Source of the DNA: an uncultured Tenacibaculum sp.
GTDB taxonomy: Bacteria > Bacteroidota > Bacteroidia > Flavobacteriales > Flavobacteriaceae
Assembly (NCBI GenBank): GCA_947497895.1
Contig: CANMIL010000006.1
Location: 241,508 to 305,507, forward strand
DNA: 64,000 nt
Reading direction: 5' to 3'
Part shown: positions 7,318-14,479 of the stretch, in pieces
How positions within the stretch are numbered: the stretch's first letter is position 1
Layout: each line of letters opens with the position of its first letter
The notes under the pieces: model-generated
The model's input: only the letters and a program-made list of their open reading frames with translations
Told to the model about the DNA's origin: nothing
Database searches by the model: none
Position numbers and translations under genes: made by a program

Positions 7318-7861
7318 AAAAGAGACAAAACGAATCAGCAAATTTTTAAGCCTGATTTTAAGGCATCAACCTGAAAAAATAAAGTTAAATCTAGATAAAA
7401 ATGGATGGGCCTCGGTCGAGGAACTCATTACAAAATCTAAAAATAATGGTATATCGTTTACAAAGGATATTTTAGAACAAGTTGTTAGAGATAACGACAA
7501 AAAACGATTTTCTTTTAACGAAAACCATAGCAAAATTAGAGCGAATCAGGGGCATTCATTAAAGAATGTGGTAGTGTTAACAGAAACTAGCACTCCTCCA
7601 CCATTTTTGTATCATGGTACTGTTGCCAAGTTTATGGTATCAATAAAAGAAACTGGTTTACAAAAAATGAGTAGACAACATGTCCATTTAAGTCTGGACA
7701 AAGAAACAGCTATTAAAGTTGGTAGCAGAAGAGGGAAACCGATACTACTTTCTGTTCGCTCTGGTGATATGTTTAAAAATGGATATAAATTCTATCTGTC
7801 TGAAAATGGAGTTTGGTTAACTGATCATGTACCGCCGGAGTTTATTGAGTTTAAAGATTAA
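7310..7861 (+). CDS. kptA: RNA 2'-phosphotransferase KptA/Tpt1
   Basis: A 183-residue Tpt1/KptA protein. The family transfers an internal RNA 2'-phosphate to NAD+, releasing nicotinamide and ADP-ribose 1'',2''-cyclic phosphate; some members also cap nucleic acid ends with ADP-ribose. The catalytic Arg-His-Arg-Arg set appears as R18-H19 (LILRHQP), R77 (RANQGHS) and R122 (SRQHVHLS), with LYHGT at 100-104 in the ADP-ribosyltransferase-fold half. It overlaps the macrodomain gene by 8 bases. The nicotinamide it would release is the substrate of nadV in the same locus, and its cyclic product could be handled by the macrodomain or phosphoesterase neighbours; that coupling is inference. Confidence 0.92.
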   Translation: MNEKETKRISKFLSLILRHQPEKIKLNLDKNGWASVEELITKSKNNGISFTKDILEQVVRDNDKKRFSFNENHSKIRANQGHSLKNVVVLTETSTPPPFLYHGTVAKFMVSIKETGLQKMSRQHVHLSLDKETAIKVGSRRGKPILLSVRSGDMFKNGYKFYLSENGVWLTDHVPPEFIEFKD

Positions 7862-7865
7862 TAAC

Positions 7866-8414
7866 ATGGAAAAGATAAATCTGCATGAAGACGTATTCAT
7901 TATTGAAGATTTCTTGTCAATTGACGAATGCAATCAGTATTTGGAACACTATGAAACTATGGCGTTTGAGGAAGCCAAAATTTCTATTCATGGACAACAG
8001 ATTATGAACAAAGGTGTGAGAAATAACGACAGGTACATTTTTTTTGATAAAAACTTAGGTAATAAGTTATGGATAAGAATAAAAGATCTCATCCCAAACA
8101 GAATAGGCTTTTATGAAGCGCTCGAATTAAACGAAATGTTCAGGGTGTACAAATATTCACCTGGTCAACGATTCAAAATGCATATTGATGGTAGCTTCCG
8201 TAGAAATTTAAACGAAGAAAGTTTATTTTCATTTCTGATTTACCTAAATGACAATTTCGAAGGTGGAAATACTAAATTTAGAAAATTCGGCTCTGTTACT
8301 CCTAAAAAAGGTATGGCACTTGTCTTTAAACACCAGTTAAGACATGAGGGTGAAGAGATTCTATCTGGTATAAAATATGTTTTACGTACAGATATAATGT
8401 ACAGAAGGATATAA
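7866..8414 (+). CDS. 2-oxoglutarate/Fe(II) oxygenase (prolyl-4-hydroxylase-like)
   Basis: A 182-residue oxygenase. I chose the ATG at 7866, 4 bases after the kptA stop; the frame extends upstream into kptA but that part is not family sequence. The Fe(II) ligands are His106-x-Asp108 (KMHIDGSF) and His160 (LRHEGE), and Arg174 (VLRTD) is the 2-oxoglutarate-binding residue. The N-terminal DVFIIEDFLSIDECN is the usual start of P4H-type proteins. The substrate may be protein or nucleic acid. Position at the end of the prs-kptA operon suggests a role in the same repair or modification process, but this is inference. Confidence 0.85.
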   Translation: MEKINLHEDVFIIEDFLSIDECNQYLEHYETMAFEEAKISIHGQQIMNKGVRNNDRYIFFDKNLGNKLWIRIKDLIPNRIGFYEALELNEMFRVYKYSPGQRFKMHIDGSFRRNLNEESLFSFLIYLNDNFEGGNTKFRKFGSVTPKKGMALVFKHQLRHEGEEILSGIKYVLRTDIMYRRI

Positions 8415-8425
8415 TAAAACACTTT

Positions 8426-8503
8426 AGATTTCTCCTTCCTGTCGAAATGACTGAACATTAAAATTACGGTCATTTCGAAAGAGTAGTAACGATTGAGAAA
8501 TCT
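8426..8503. repeat. Nested palindromic repeat (REP/MITE-like)
   Basis: Two nested inverted repeats: outer AGATTTCTC (8426-8434) / GAGAAATCT (8495-8503) and inner TCGAAATGAC (8442-8451) / GTCATTTCGA (8469-8478). Together they form a 78-bp hairpin-capable unit between genes. Elements of this appearance are common as dispersed intergenic repeats in flavobacteria, but only one copy is present in this window, so the class is inferred. Confidence 0.6.
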
Positions 8504-8518
8504 ATTCATATAAAATAC

Positions 8519-8550
8519 TTGAGTTAAACAACAAGAACTCAACTTTGTTT
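8519..8550 (+). terminator. Weak hairpin, possible terminator
   Basis: TTGAGTT (8519-8525) / AACTCAA (8536-8542) with a 10-base loop, then CTTTGTTT. It may end the prs operon transcript. Confidence 0.35.
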
Positions 8551-8581
8551 AATACCAATAATTTAACATAAAATCTACTAG

Positions 8582-8602
8582 AAACTTCTATATTGGAAGT
8601 TT
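8582..8602. repeat. Short inverted repeat before PPP phosphatase gene
   Basis: AAACTTC (8582-8588) / GAAGTTT (8596-8602), 7-base loop, 14 bases before the chosen ATG. It could be an operator or mRNA hairpin; nothing else supports either. Confidence 0.3.
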
Positions 8603-8616
8603 ATAAAAAATATAAA

Positions 8617-9372
8617 ATGAAAACATTTGTTATCGGAGATATTCATGGGGGACTCAAAGCAATTCCACAAGTGCTTAAAAAAGCAAACATAACCAAAGAG
8701 GACAAACTAATCTTTTTAGGTGATTATGTAGATGGTTGGAGTGAATCTGCACAGGTAATTGATTTTTTAATTGACTTAGAAGAAACTCATCAATGTATTT
8801 TCATTAAGGGCAATCATGACTTATGGTGTGAAGATTGGTTAAGAACTGGACAAGGTGAACCCGTTTGGTTGGCCCATGGCGGTCAAGAAACCGTAAATAG
8901 CTACCGTAACTTTACAACCGAAGAAAAAGAAAAACATCTTCGTTTTTTCGAATATATGAAGCCATATTATATCGATGAGGAAAATCGTTTGTTTTTACAC
9001 GCTGGGTTTACTTCAATGCATGGTGTAAAACAAGAAAAATACACCAAGAATTATTTCTTTGATAGAACTCTTTGGGAAACTGCTTTGGTTTCTGGAAATA
9101 GAGTCGATAAAGAAGCCGATGTGTATCCTGATCGATTAAAGCATTATAAAGAAATATACATTGGTCATACTCCTACTATTCGATATAATAAATTGGAACC
9201 GATGAATGAGGCAAATGTATGGAATATTGATACTGGTGCGGCATTTACGGGGTCTTTAACCATTATGAATATTTATACGAAAGAATTTTGGCAAAGCGAT
9301 CGTGTAGATAGCTTATATCCAAATGAAATTGGAAGAAATTCCAATCCCTATCGTGTAATTAAGAAAAAATAA
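8617..9372 (+). CDS. PPP-family metallophosphoesterase
   Basis: A 251-residue calcineurin-like phosphoesterase of the serine/threonine protein phosphatase (PPP/PrpA/ApaH) group. An upstream TTG at 8593 is in frame, but the ATG at 8617 puts the family start MKTFVIGDIHGG in the usual place. Metal-binding motifs are GDIHGG (Asp8, His10), GDYVDGW (Asp36), GNHD (65-68), a His in the LFLHAGF segment, and YIGHTPT. Members act on phosphoproteins, dinucleotide polyphosphates or cyclic phosphates. In a locus with KptA, the cyclic ADP-ribose phosphate product is a plausible but untested substrate. A deoxyribosyltransferase-like gene follows 23 bases later. Confidence 0.85.
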   Translation: MKTFVIGDIHGGLKAIPQVLKKANITKEDKLIFLGDYVDGWSESAQVIDFLIDLEETHQCIFIKGNHDLWCEDWLRTGQGEPVWLAHGGQETVNSYRNFTTEEKEKHLRFFEYMKPYYIDEENRLFLHAGFTSMHGVKQEKYTKNYFFDRTLWETALVSGNRVDKEADVYPDRLKHYKEIYIGHTPTIRYNKLEPMNEANVWNIDTGAAFTGSLTIMNIYTKEFWQSDRVDSLYPNEIGRNSNPYRVIKKK

Positions 9373-9395
9373 AAAGGATACTAATCAAATCGATT

Positions 9396-9836
9396 ATGGT
9401 ACATACTTCTGACACCAATTTACCTCCTCAAGCAAATAGTAAAAAACTTGTTTTTTTAGCGGGTAGTATGTGTATTGATAAAGAAGATAACTGGAGAAAA
9501 AACGTTATTAAAAACTATGCTAACGATTTCGATTTTATCGATCCAACTAATGAAAATCACAATTTGTTGAATGACTCTCTAATGAAAAAACATATTAATT
9601 GGGAATTAGAAGGACTCGAACTTTCAGATATCATTTTTATGAATCTTTTACCTGAATCGAAATCTCCAATTTCTATGGTTGAGCTTGGGTTGTATGCAAG
9701 ATCAAATAAATTGATTATTTGTTGTCCAGAAAACTTCTATCAATACCGATATATAAATGCTCTCGCTAAAAAGTATAATGTTACTTTGTTCTCCGAACTA
9801 GATAAAGGAATACAATATTTAAAAAAATTAACATGA
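9396..9836 (+). CDS. Nucleoside 2-deoxyribosyltransferase-like protein
   Basis: A 146-residue Rossmann-like protein of the nucleoside deoxyribosyltransferase superfamily. It has VFLAGSMCIDKEDNWR near residues 20-35, DFIDPTNENHN, a WELEGLELSDIIF helix near 65-77, and SPISMVELGLYARS near 85-98, which contains the Glu used as nucleophile in this superfamily. Relatives cleave or transfer N-glycosidic bonds of nucleosides or nucleotides. Between a phosphoesterase and a NADAR gene, it could act on a nucleotide or ADP-ribose derivative. Exact reaction unknown. Confidence 0.78.
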   Translation: MVHTSDTNLPPQANSKKLVFLAGSMCIDKEDNWRKNVIKNYANDFDFIDPTNENHNLLNDSLMKKHINWELEGLELSDIIFMNLLPESKSPISMVELGLYARSNKLIICCPENFYQYRYINALAKKYNVTLFSELDKGIQYLKKLT

Positions 9837-9979
9837 AACCCTCATAGAGGGGCCTTTTAAAATAAGGTATTGGCAAGTACAAACGGGAAATGACCAAAAA
9901 TCAATATAGTCTCGCCTAACTATTTTTTTATTACCACGCTAACACCTACAAATAAAAACGCTACCCTTAATTTATTAGT

Positions 9980-10531
9980 ATGAAATATAATAACGACAAC
10001 ATAATTGAACGCTTTAACAATAACGAAACTTTAAAATTCTTATTCTTTTGGGGACACCAACCCAACAAAGATGGAAGTATTAGTAAAAGTTGTTTTAGTC
10101 AATGGTGGGAATCTTCATTTGAAATTGACGGAGTTATCTACCCTACTGCTGAACATTATATGATGGCTGGAAAAGCCAGATTGTTTAAGGACAATGAAAT
10201 TTTACAGGAAATTTTGAAAGTATCACATCCTCATGACGCAAAAAAGTTAGGAAGAAAGGTAAAGAACTTTGCTCCAGAAATCTGGGATCAACACAAATTT
10301 GATATTGTAGTACAAGCAAATCTGGCCAAGTTTTCTCAAAACTCTGAGTTAAAAGCATTTTTATTAAATACCAAAGATCGAATCATTGTTGAAGCAAGCC
10401 CCAGAGATCGTATTTGGGGAATAGGCATGGGACAATCAAATGAAAAAGCTTCAAACCCAAATTCATGGAAAGGGCACAATCTTTTAGGCTATGCATTGAT
10501 GGAGGTTAGGGATCAGATTCAAACACTGTAA
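9980..10531 (+). CDS. NADAR family protein (YbiA-like)
   Basis: A 183-residue NADAR-fold protein. Diagnostic segments are SQWWESSFEIDGVIYPTAEH near residues 38-58, MAGKARLF, HPHDAKKLGRKVKNF, VEASPRDRIWGIGMG near 134-148 and WKGHNLLGYALMEVRD at the end. NADAR proteins hydrolyse N-glycosidic bonds of ADP-ribose or riboflavin-pathway compounds; some remove ADP-ribose from guanine in DNA. It is preceded by 143 bases without a clear gene and followed by a gene remnant. Its place between ADP-ribose erasers and nadV supports an ADP-ribose-related role. Confidence 0.9.
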   Translation: MKYNNDNIIERFNNNETLKFLFFWGHQPNKDGSISKSCFSQWWESSFEIDGVIYPTAEHYMMAGKARLFKDNEILQEILKVSHPHDAKKLGRKVKNFAPEIWDQHKFDIVVQANLAKFSQNSELKAFLLNTKDRIIVEASPRDRIWGIGMGQSNEKASNPNSWKGHNLLGYALMEVRDQIQTL

Positions 10532-10539
10532 ATACCTAA

Positions 10540-10749
10540 GCTTTTTTCTATAAGGACGAATCTCATAGGATTCTTCCTCAAGGACTTTCAGTCCTTAACA
10601 CTATTTCTTTTCCAGAAAAAACATTACCCATAACCATTAAAAATGATGATTTCGAAATTATTTGGTACTTCAAAATAACCATACGAACTAGAAATAATAA
10701 AGTTATATCAGGTAACCATGTTATTGATTTAAAGTATCAAAAAGAATAA
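10540..10749 (+). pseudogene. Open-frame remnant lacking a start codon
   Basis: A frame open for 69 codons from just after an in-frame TAA (10537-10539) to TAA at 10747-10749, with no ATG, GTG or TTG. The product reads like the C-terminal end of a beta-rich protein (SFPEKTLPITIKNDDFEI, then IWYFKITIRTRNN). In AT-rich DNA such a stop-free run is unlikely by chance but possible. I take it as the 3' remnant of a lost gene; a distant likeness to arrestin-like beta-sandwich ends is only an impression. Confidence 0.4.
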
Positions 10750-10760
10750 AATTAAAAATA

Positions 10761-10792
10761 CTTGTACAGATAATTTAATTTGCGTAATTTTG
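10761..10792 (+). promoter_or_regulatory. Promoter of nadV
   Basis: CTTG at 10761-10764 as a degenerate -33 element, 20 bases, then TAATTTTG at 10785-10792 as an exact -7 element. The -7 lies inside the candidate operator 10780-10798. Confidence 0.6.
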
Positions 10793-10798
10793 ACACAA
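10780..10798. promoter_or_regulatory. Candidate NrtR operator before nadV
   Basis: TTGCGTAATTTTGACACAA; 17 of 19 positions match the reverse complement of the perfect palindrome before prs (4445-4463). It covers the -7 element of nadV, 16 bases before the start codon. Confidence 0.65.
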
Positions 10799-10814
10799 AT
10801 TAAATTATTCAACT

Positions 10815-12269
10815 ATGAATCCATTATTATATACAGACGGTTACAAAGTAGACCATAGAAGACAATATCCTAATCAAACTACCTTAGTATATTCAAACTG
10901 GACTCCAAGAAAAAGTAGAATCAACGGAATTGACAAAGTAGTTTTCTTTGGATTACAATACTTTATCAAAAAATATATCATTGAAGAATTCCAAACTAAT
11001 TTCTTTAACAAATCTAAAGAAGAAGTTTGTACACAATATAGTAGACGTATTAACAACTATCTAGGAGAAAATCAAGTTGGAATTGAACACATTGAGGCTT
11101 TGCATGATTTAGGTTTTATTCCAATGGCAATTAAAGCATTGCCTGAAGGTGTTGAAGTTCCTATTAGAGTTCCAATGTTTACTATGTATAATACATTACC
11201 AGAATTCTTTTGGTTAACGAATTATTTTGAAACATTATTATCTACCACTGTGTGGTTACCATGTAATTCGGCTACCATTGCAAAACAGTACAGAAAAATT
11301 TTAGATCAATATGCTCATGAAACCTCTTCTACTCCCGAATTTGTAGATTGGCAAGGACACGACTTTTCTATGCGTGGAATGGCTGGTTTGGAAGCCGCTG
11401 AATTAAGCGCTGCTGGGCATTTATTGAGTTTTACTGGTACCGATACCATTCCTGCGATTGACTTCTTAGAAAAGTATTATAATGCTGATTCAGATAAGGA
11501 ATTGATAGGAGGGTCTGTTGCAGCTACTGAACATTCTGTGATGTGTATGGGAACAAATAGTGGTGAAGAAGAAACTTTTAAACGTTTAATTACAGAAGTC
11601 TATCCAAAAGGCATTGTTTCTATTGTTTCTGATACTTGGGATTTATGGAAAGTGCTTACCGAATACCTACCTAATTTAAAAGAAGAAGTTTTAGCCAGAG
11701 ATGGAAAAGTAGTAATTAGACCTGATAGTGGTGATCCAGTAGACATTATTTGCGGAAACCCCAACGGAAAAACTGAGGTTGAACAAAAAGGTGTGATTCA
11801 ATTATTATGGGAAACCTTTGGTGGTATTACTAATAATAAAGGCTATAAAGAATTAGACGCTCACATTGGTGCTATTTATGGAGATAGTATCACCATTGAA
11901 AGAGCTACTGAAATTTGTGAACGCCTTAAACAAAATGGATTCGCCTCTACCAATGTGGTATTAGGGATTGGTTCTTTCACTTATCAATACAATACGCGTG
12001 ATACGTTTGGTTTTGCTATGAAAGCTACCTATGGTGAAGTCGATGGAGAAGGAAGAGAGATTTTTAAAGATCCTATTACAGATGACGGAACTAAAAAATC
12101 TGCTAAAGGTTTATTAAAAATTACGTTGGAAAACGGCGAATATCAGTTACACGATCAAGTCACATGGGAAGAAGAACAGCAAGGTGCATTAAAAGAGGTA
12201 TTTCGAGATGGAAAACTATTGGTTGATGAGAAATTGAGTGAGGTTAGAAAGAGAGTAAAGAATTCTTAA
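10815..12269 (+). CDS. nadV: Nicotinamide phosphoribosyltransferase
   Basis: A 484-residue NAMPT/NadV enzyme, normal length for the family, converting nicotinamide and PRPP to NMN. Motifs include TDGYKVDHRRQYP at the start, HDFSMRGMAG near residue 187-196 with the substrate-binding Asp, GSVAATEHSVM with the catalytic His, VSDTWDLWKVL, VIRPDSGDP (phosphate/PRPP site) and the C-terminal GIGSFTYQYNTRDTFGFAMK. With prs at the other end of the locus it forms a two-step salvage route from nicotinamide and ribose 5-phosphate to NMN. No NMN adenylyltransferase is present in the window, so the last step to NAD must be made elsewhere. Confidence 0.95.
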   Translation: MNPLLYTDGYKVDHRRQYPNQTTLVYSNWTPRKSRINGIDKVVFFGLQYFIKKYIIEEFQTNFFNKSKEEVCTQYSRRINNYLGENQVGIEHIEALHDLGFIPMAIKALPEGVEVPIRVPMFTMYNTLPEFFWLTNYFETLLSTTVWLPCNSATIAKQYRKILDQYAHETSSTPEFVDWQGHDFSMRGMAGLEAAELSAAGHLLSFTGTDTIPAIDFLEKYYNADSDKELIGGSVAATEHSVMCMGTNSGEEETFKRLITEVYPKGIVSIVSDTWDLWKVLTEYLPNLKEEVLARDGKVVIRPDSGDPVDIICGNPNGKTEVEQKGVIQLLWETFGGITNNKGYKELDAHIGAIYGDSITIERATEICERLKQNGFASTNVVLGIGSFTYQYNTRDTFGFAMKATYGEVDGEGREIFKDPITDDGTKKSAKGLLKITLENGEYQLHDQVTWEEEQQGALKEVFRDGKLLVDEKLSEVRKRVKNS

Positions 12270-12294
12270 ACTTCTTGATATAACAAAAAACAAA

Positions 12295-12328
12295 AACGGT
12301 CCAATCATCTAATGATTGCGACCGTTCT
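12295..12328 (+). terminator. Hairpin terminator after nadV
   Basis: AACGGTC-CAATCAT (12295-12308, counting one central C once) pairs with ATGATTG and GACCGTT (12312-12326), a long stem with a 3-base loop and one bulged C; weak T-run. Confidence 0.6.
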
Positions 12329-12340
12329 ATTCCCCTTAGT

Positions 12341-12373
12341 ATATTTCTTAGTTCCCCCTAAGAAATATTTTTT
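12341..12373 (+). terminator. Second intrinsic terminator after nadV
   Basis: Perfect 11-bp stem ATATTTCTTAG (12341-12351) / CTAAGAAATAT (12358-12368) with a TTCCCC loop, followed by a T-run to 12373. Confidence 0.8.
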
Positions 12374-12389
12374 AAAAAAATTAAAATTC

Positions 12390-12599
12390 TTATTTTATCA
12401 TTCCCTTGATTTTTAAAAATTCGACTGTATCTTTATATAAATAATATCCCATAAAGGCGGAGACAAATCCGGAAATTGGAGCTAACACCAGTCCAACAGA
12501 ACCTGCAAAAAGAAAAGTTAGCGTAATAAAAGCTACAGTTAAAAAACCAATCCCAAAACATAATAATTCTACCGCTAGTTGATCCACTTTATTTTCCAT
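12390..12599 (-). CDS. Small two-helix membrane protein
   Basis: A 69-residue protein with two hydrophobic segments (about residues 11-33 and 35-53, containing GFLTVAFITLTFLFAGSVG and LAPISGFVSAFMGYYLY) and a short charged C-terminus. I do not recognise a named family. It is alone on its strand, facing nadV, with double terminators between them. The good alternation of charged ends and membrane segments suggests a real gene. Confidence 0.6.
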   Translation of the reverse strand: MENKVDQLAVELLCFGIGFLTVAFITLTFLFAGSVGLVLAPISGFVSAFMGYYLYKDTVEFLKIKGMIK

Positions 12600-12978
12600 C
12601 TTTTATCTCTTTTTTTATTGTTACATAATTCTAATCTTCTAAAAACTCTTTCGAGTTTAATTCCTTTCAGAATCTTTGACAAAGATGCAGTGATATACTC
12701 GTAAAAAATATTACACGATATATCACCTACTAAAAAAAAAGACTAATAACACTACAAAAGAACAATTCCAGCCCCAGCATACACGGCAGATTACCAGAGA
12801 ATTAATTAAAAAACCTTAGAAAACTAGGGATAACATTTCCTCGGCGCGAAGACCATTTTATGTAAGAAGTTACAGCAATCTTGATATAAAAAAGAAAAAT
12901 ATTACACGAGATTAACATCCCAAATTGTAATATTTTATATAAAACTTATAGTAGAATTTAAAGAAGGATAATTTCCCT
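12600..12978. other. Intergenic stretch of 379 bases
   Basis: AT-rich, no gene seen on either strand. It holds a 15-base direct repeat AAAAATATTACACGA at 12704-12718 and 12895-12909, 191 bases apart, of unknown meaning. It lies upstream of the 12390-12599 gene and downstream of the 12979-13617 gene. Confidence 0.5.
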
Positions 12979-13617
12979 CTATTGCAGTCTGTACATTAGT
13001 CCGATATTTATCGCTAAACGATTGTTGTTAATAAGAGCACCCAAATCATTTTTTACCACAGAATTGAATCCTCCTTGGCCATCTAATTCCACCAATAAAC
13101 GTAAACTATCATTAAGCCACCACTTTCTACCAAAAGAAACGGCATATCCAAAATCGCCTCTATGAAAACTATCGGTTATTTCAGTAACAGAAATGGCATT
13201 ATCTCCCTTTCCTTGTAGAAGATATCCTCCATAAAATCCTAAACCGATAAACCAATTTCTTGTTCCTTCAAAATACCAATTGGCTTGAATTGGTAGTGTA
13301 ATATAGTCCAATTCGATTCCTGTGTTGTGAACATTATTATTGGTATCGGTTATTCTACCATTATTCCAACCTTTCTGATCATAAACTAATTTTGTTTTTA
13401 CACTAAACGCATCGGAAAAATAAAACTCAGCAATAGCCGCCATATTAAATCGCACACGAGTATTAGAATTAACTCCTATTCCTCCACCACTTCCGCTAGC
13501 TATTTGTTTGGTAAAGCTAACACCAAAGTTCCCTCCTATTTCAGTATTTCCAGTGTTTTGAGAAATAATATTTGAACTAAAAAATAAAACGAATAATATA
13601 GTCAGTAGCCTGCTCAT
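12979..13617 (-). CDS. Outer-membrane beta-barrel protein (PorT-like)
   Basis: A 212-residue protein with a cleavable signal ending at about SNIISQ (residue 20), then alternating beta-strand sequence ending in an aromatic-rich LMYRLQ. It resembles the OMP beta-barrel families common in Flavobacteria. It is paralogous to the protein at 14480-15094: both share EIGGNFGVSF/ELGGNLGVNF near the N-terminus, KTKLVYDQKGW/KTKLIFDQKGW, and the pattern IPIQANW/IPIMANW. The role is unknown; probably structural or porin-like. Confidence 0.75.
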   Translation of the reverse strand: MSRLLTILFVLFFSSNIISQNTGNTEIGGNFGVSFTKQIASGSGGGIGVNSNTRVRFNMAAIAEFYFSDAFSVKTKLVYDQKGWNNGRITDTNNNVHNTGIELDYITLPIQANWYFEGTRNWFIGLGFYGGYLLQGKGDNAISVTEITDSFHRGDFGYAVSFGRKWWLNDSLRLLVELDGQGGFNSVVKNDLGALINNNRLAINIGLMYRLQ

Positions 13618-13695
13618 GAGTTAGTATCTTTTCTAATTAATAACAGAAATTAATAATAAAAATTATGCTTAGTTTTTATGATTGTAAATAAAACA

Positions 13696-14331
13696 TTATC
13701 GAAGTCTAAAAGAAACACCTAAACCAGCATACCAAGTATCGGAATCCATCCATCCTCCATTAACATCCAACTGAATATCTCTATGAGGAATCCAAGTTAC
13801 TCCTGTATGTACTCTGTTTAAAAATTTATCATTGTAATATTCAATAAAATAGTTAAACTTGTCATTGATTGGAGCTCCCACTAAAAATATATTATAGAAG
13901 TTTTCAAAATAACCAATATTGTAAGTAACAAAAAAATTATCGAAACTTCTAGACATAGCAAGTCTAAAATCATTCGTATTGTTTACCAGATCACGGTTAT
14001 AAATAAAAGATGTACCAATACCTAAAGCTGTTTTTTCTGGATTCATAACCACAAATTTTGCACCTACTGAATTCAATGTTTTATAATCAGTAGAAGCTCT
14101 TAATTCGATTCTCTTGGTTACGGATCCTCTTAAAAACGTATTAAAACTAACATCTGAAGCATCATCAAAATAATCCAGTCCATTTTCGAATTGAAGTAAA
14201 TTCGGAACTACAATTGAGTAGGACTCTGTTAATGTCGGTCTCTGAGCATCTATAGTTCCTTTGCCATCTTCTTGAGAATAGGACATAAAGTAACATAACC
14301 CCAAAAATAAACTGCAAACAATTCTTTTCAT
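13696..14331 (-). CDS. Outer-membrane transporter-like protein
   Basis: A 211-residue exported protein with signal sequence to about YFMSYSQ (residue 20). The segment QRPTLTESYSIV after the signal and the later beta-strand repeats (TWIPHRDIQLDVNGGW, then YAGLGVSFRLR at the C-terminus) are typical of the predicted outer-membrane transporters related to the phenol meta-pathway (DUF/MetA type). It lies between the two paralogous barrels but is not itself similar to them. Substrate unknown. Confidence 0.7.
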   Translation of the reverse strand: MKRIVCSLFLGLCYFMSYSQEDGKGTIDAQRPTLTESYSIVVPNLLQFENGLDYFDDASDVSFNTFLRGSVTKRIELRASTDYKTLNSVGAKFVVMNPEKTALGIGTSFIYNRDLVNNTNDFRLAMSRSFDNFFVTYNIGYFENFYNIFLVGAPINDKFNYFIEYYNDKFLNRVHTGVTWIPHRDIQLDVNGGWMDSDTWYAGLGVSFRLR

Positions 14332-14479
14332 TTTATTGGATATTATAGTTTATCACTAAGATAAAAATAACATCCAAAATAAAGCTTCTAATTTTCGTGA
14401 AAAAACAAAAAGTCTACATTAGTTCTTATAAAAAACGGAGCAAATAGCTCCGTTGTAAATTAATTTTTTTAGTTAAATT

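Noticed and set aside
7827..7865. Upstream extension of the 2OG oxygenase gene into kptA
   Set aside because: Extra residues are not family sequence; the ATG at 7866 is 4 bases after kptA's stop.
8593..8616. TTG-initiated eight-residue extension of the PPP phosphatase
   Set aside because: The ATG at 8617 places the metal motif GDIHGG at its standard distance from the start.
12704..12909. 15-base direct repeat as a possible attachment site
   Set aside because: No integrase or mobile gene nearby; AT-rich and too short.
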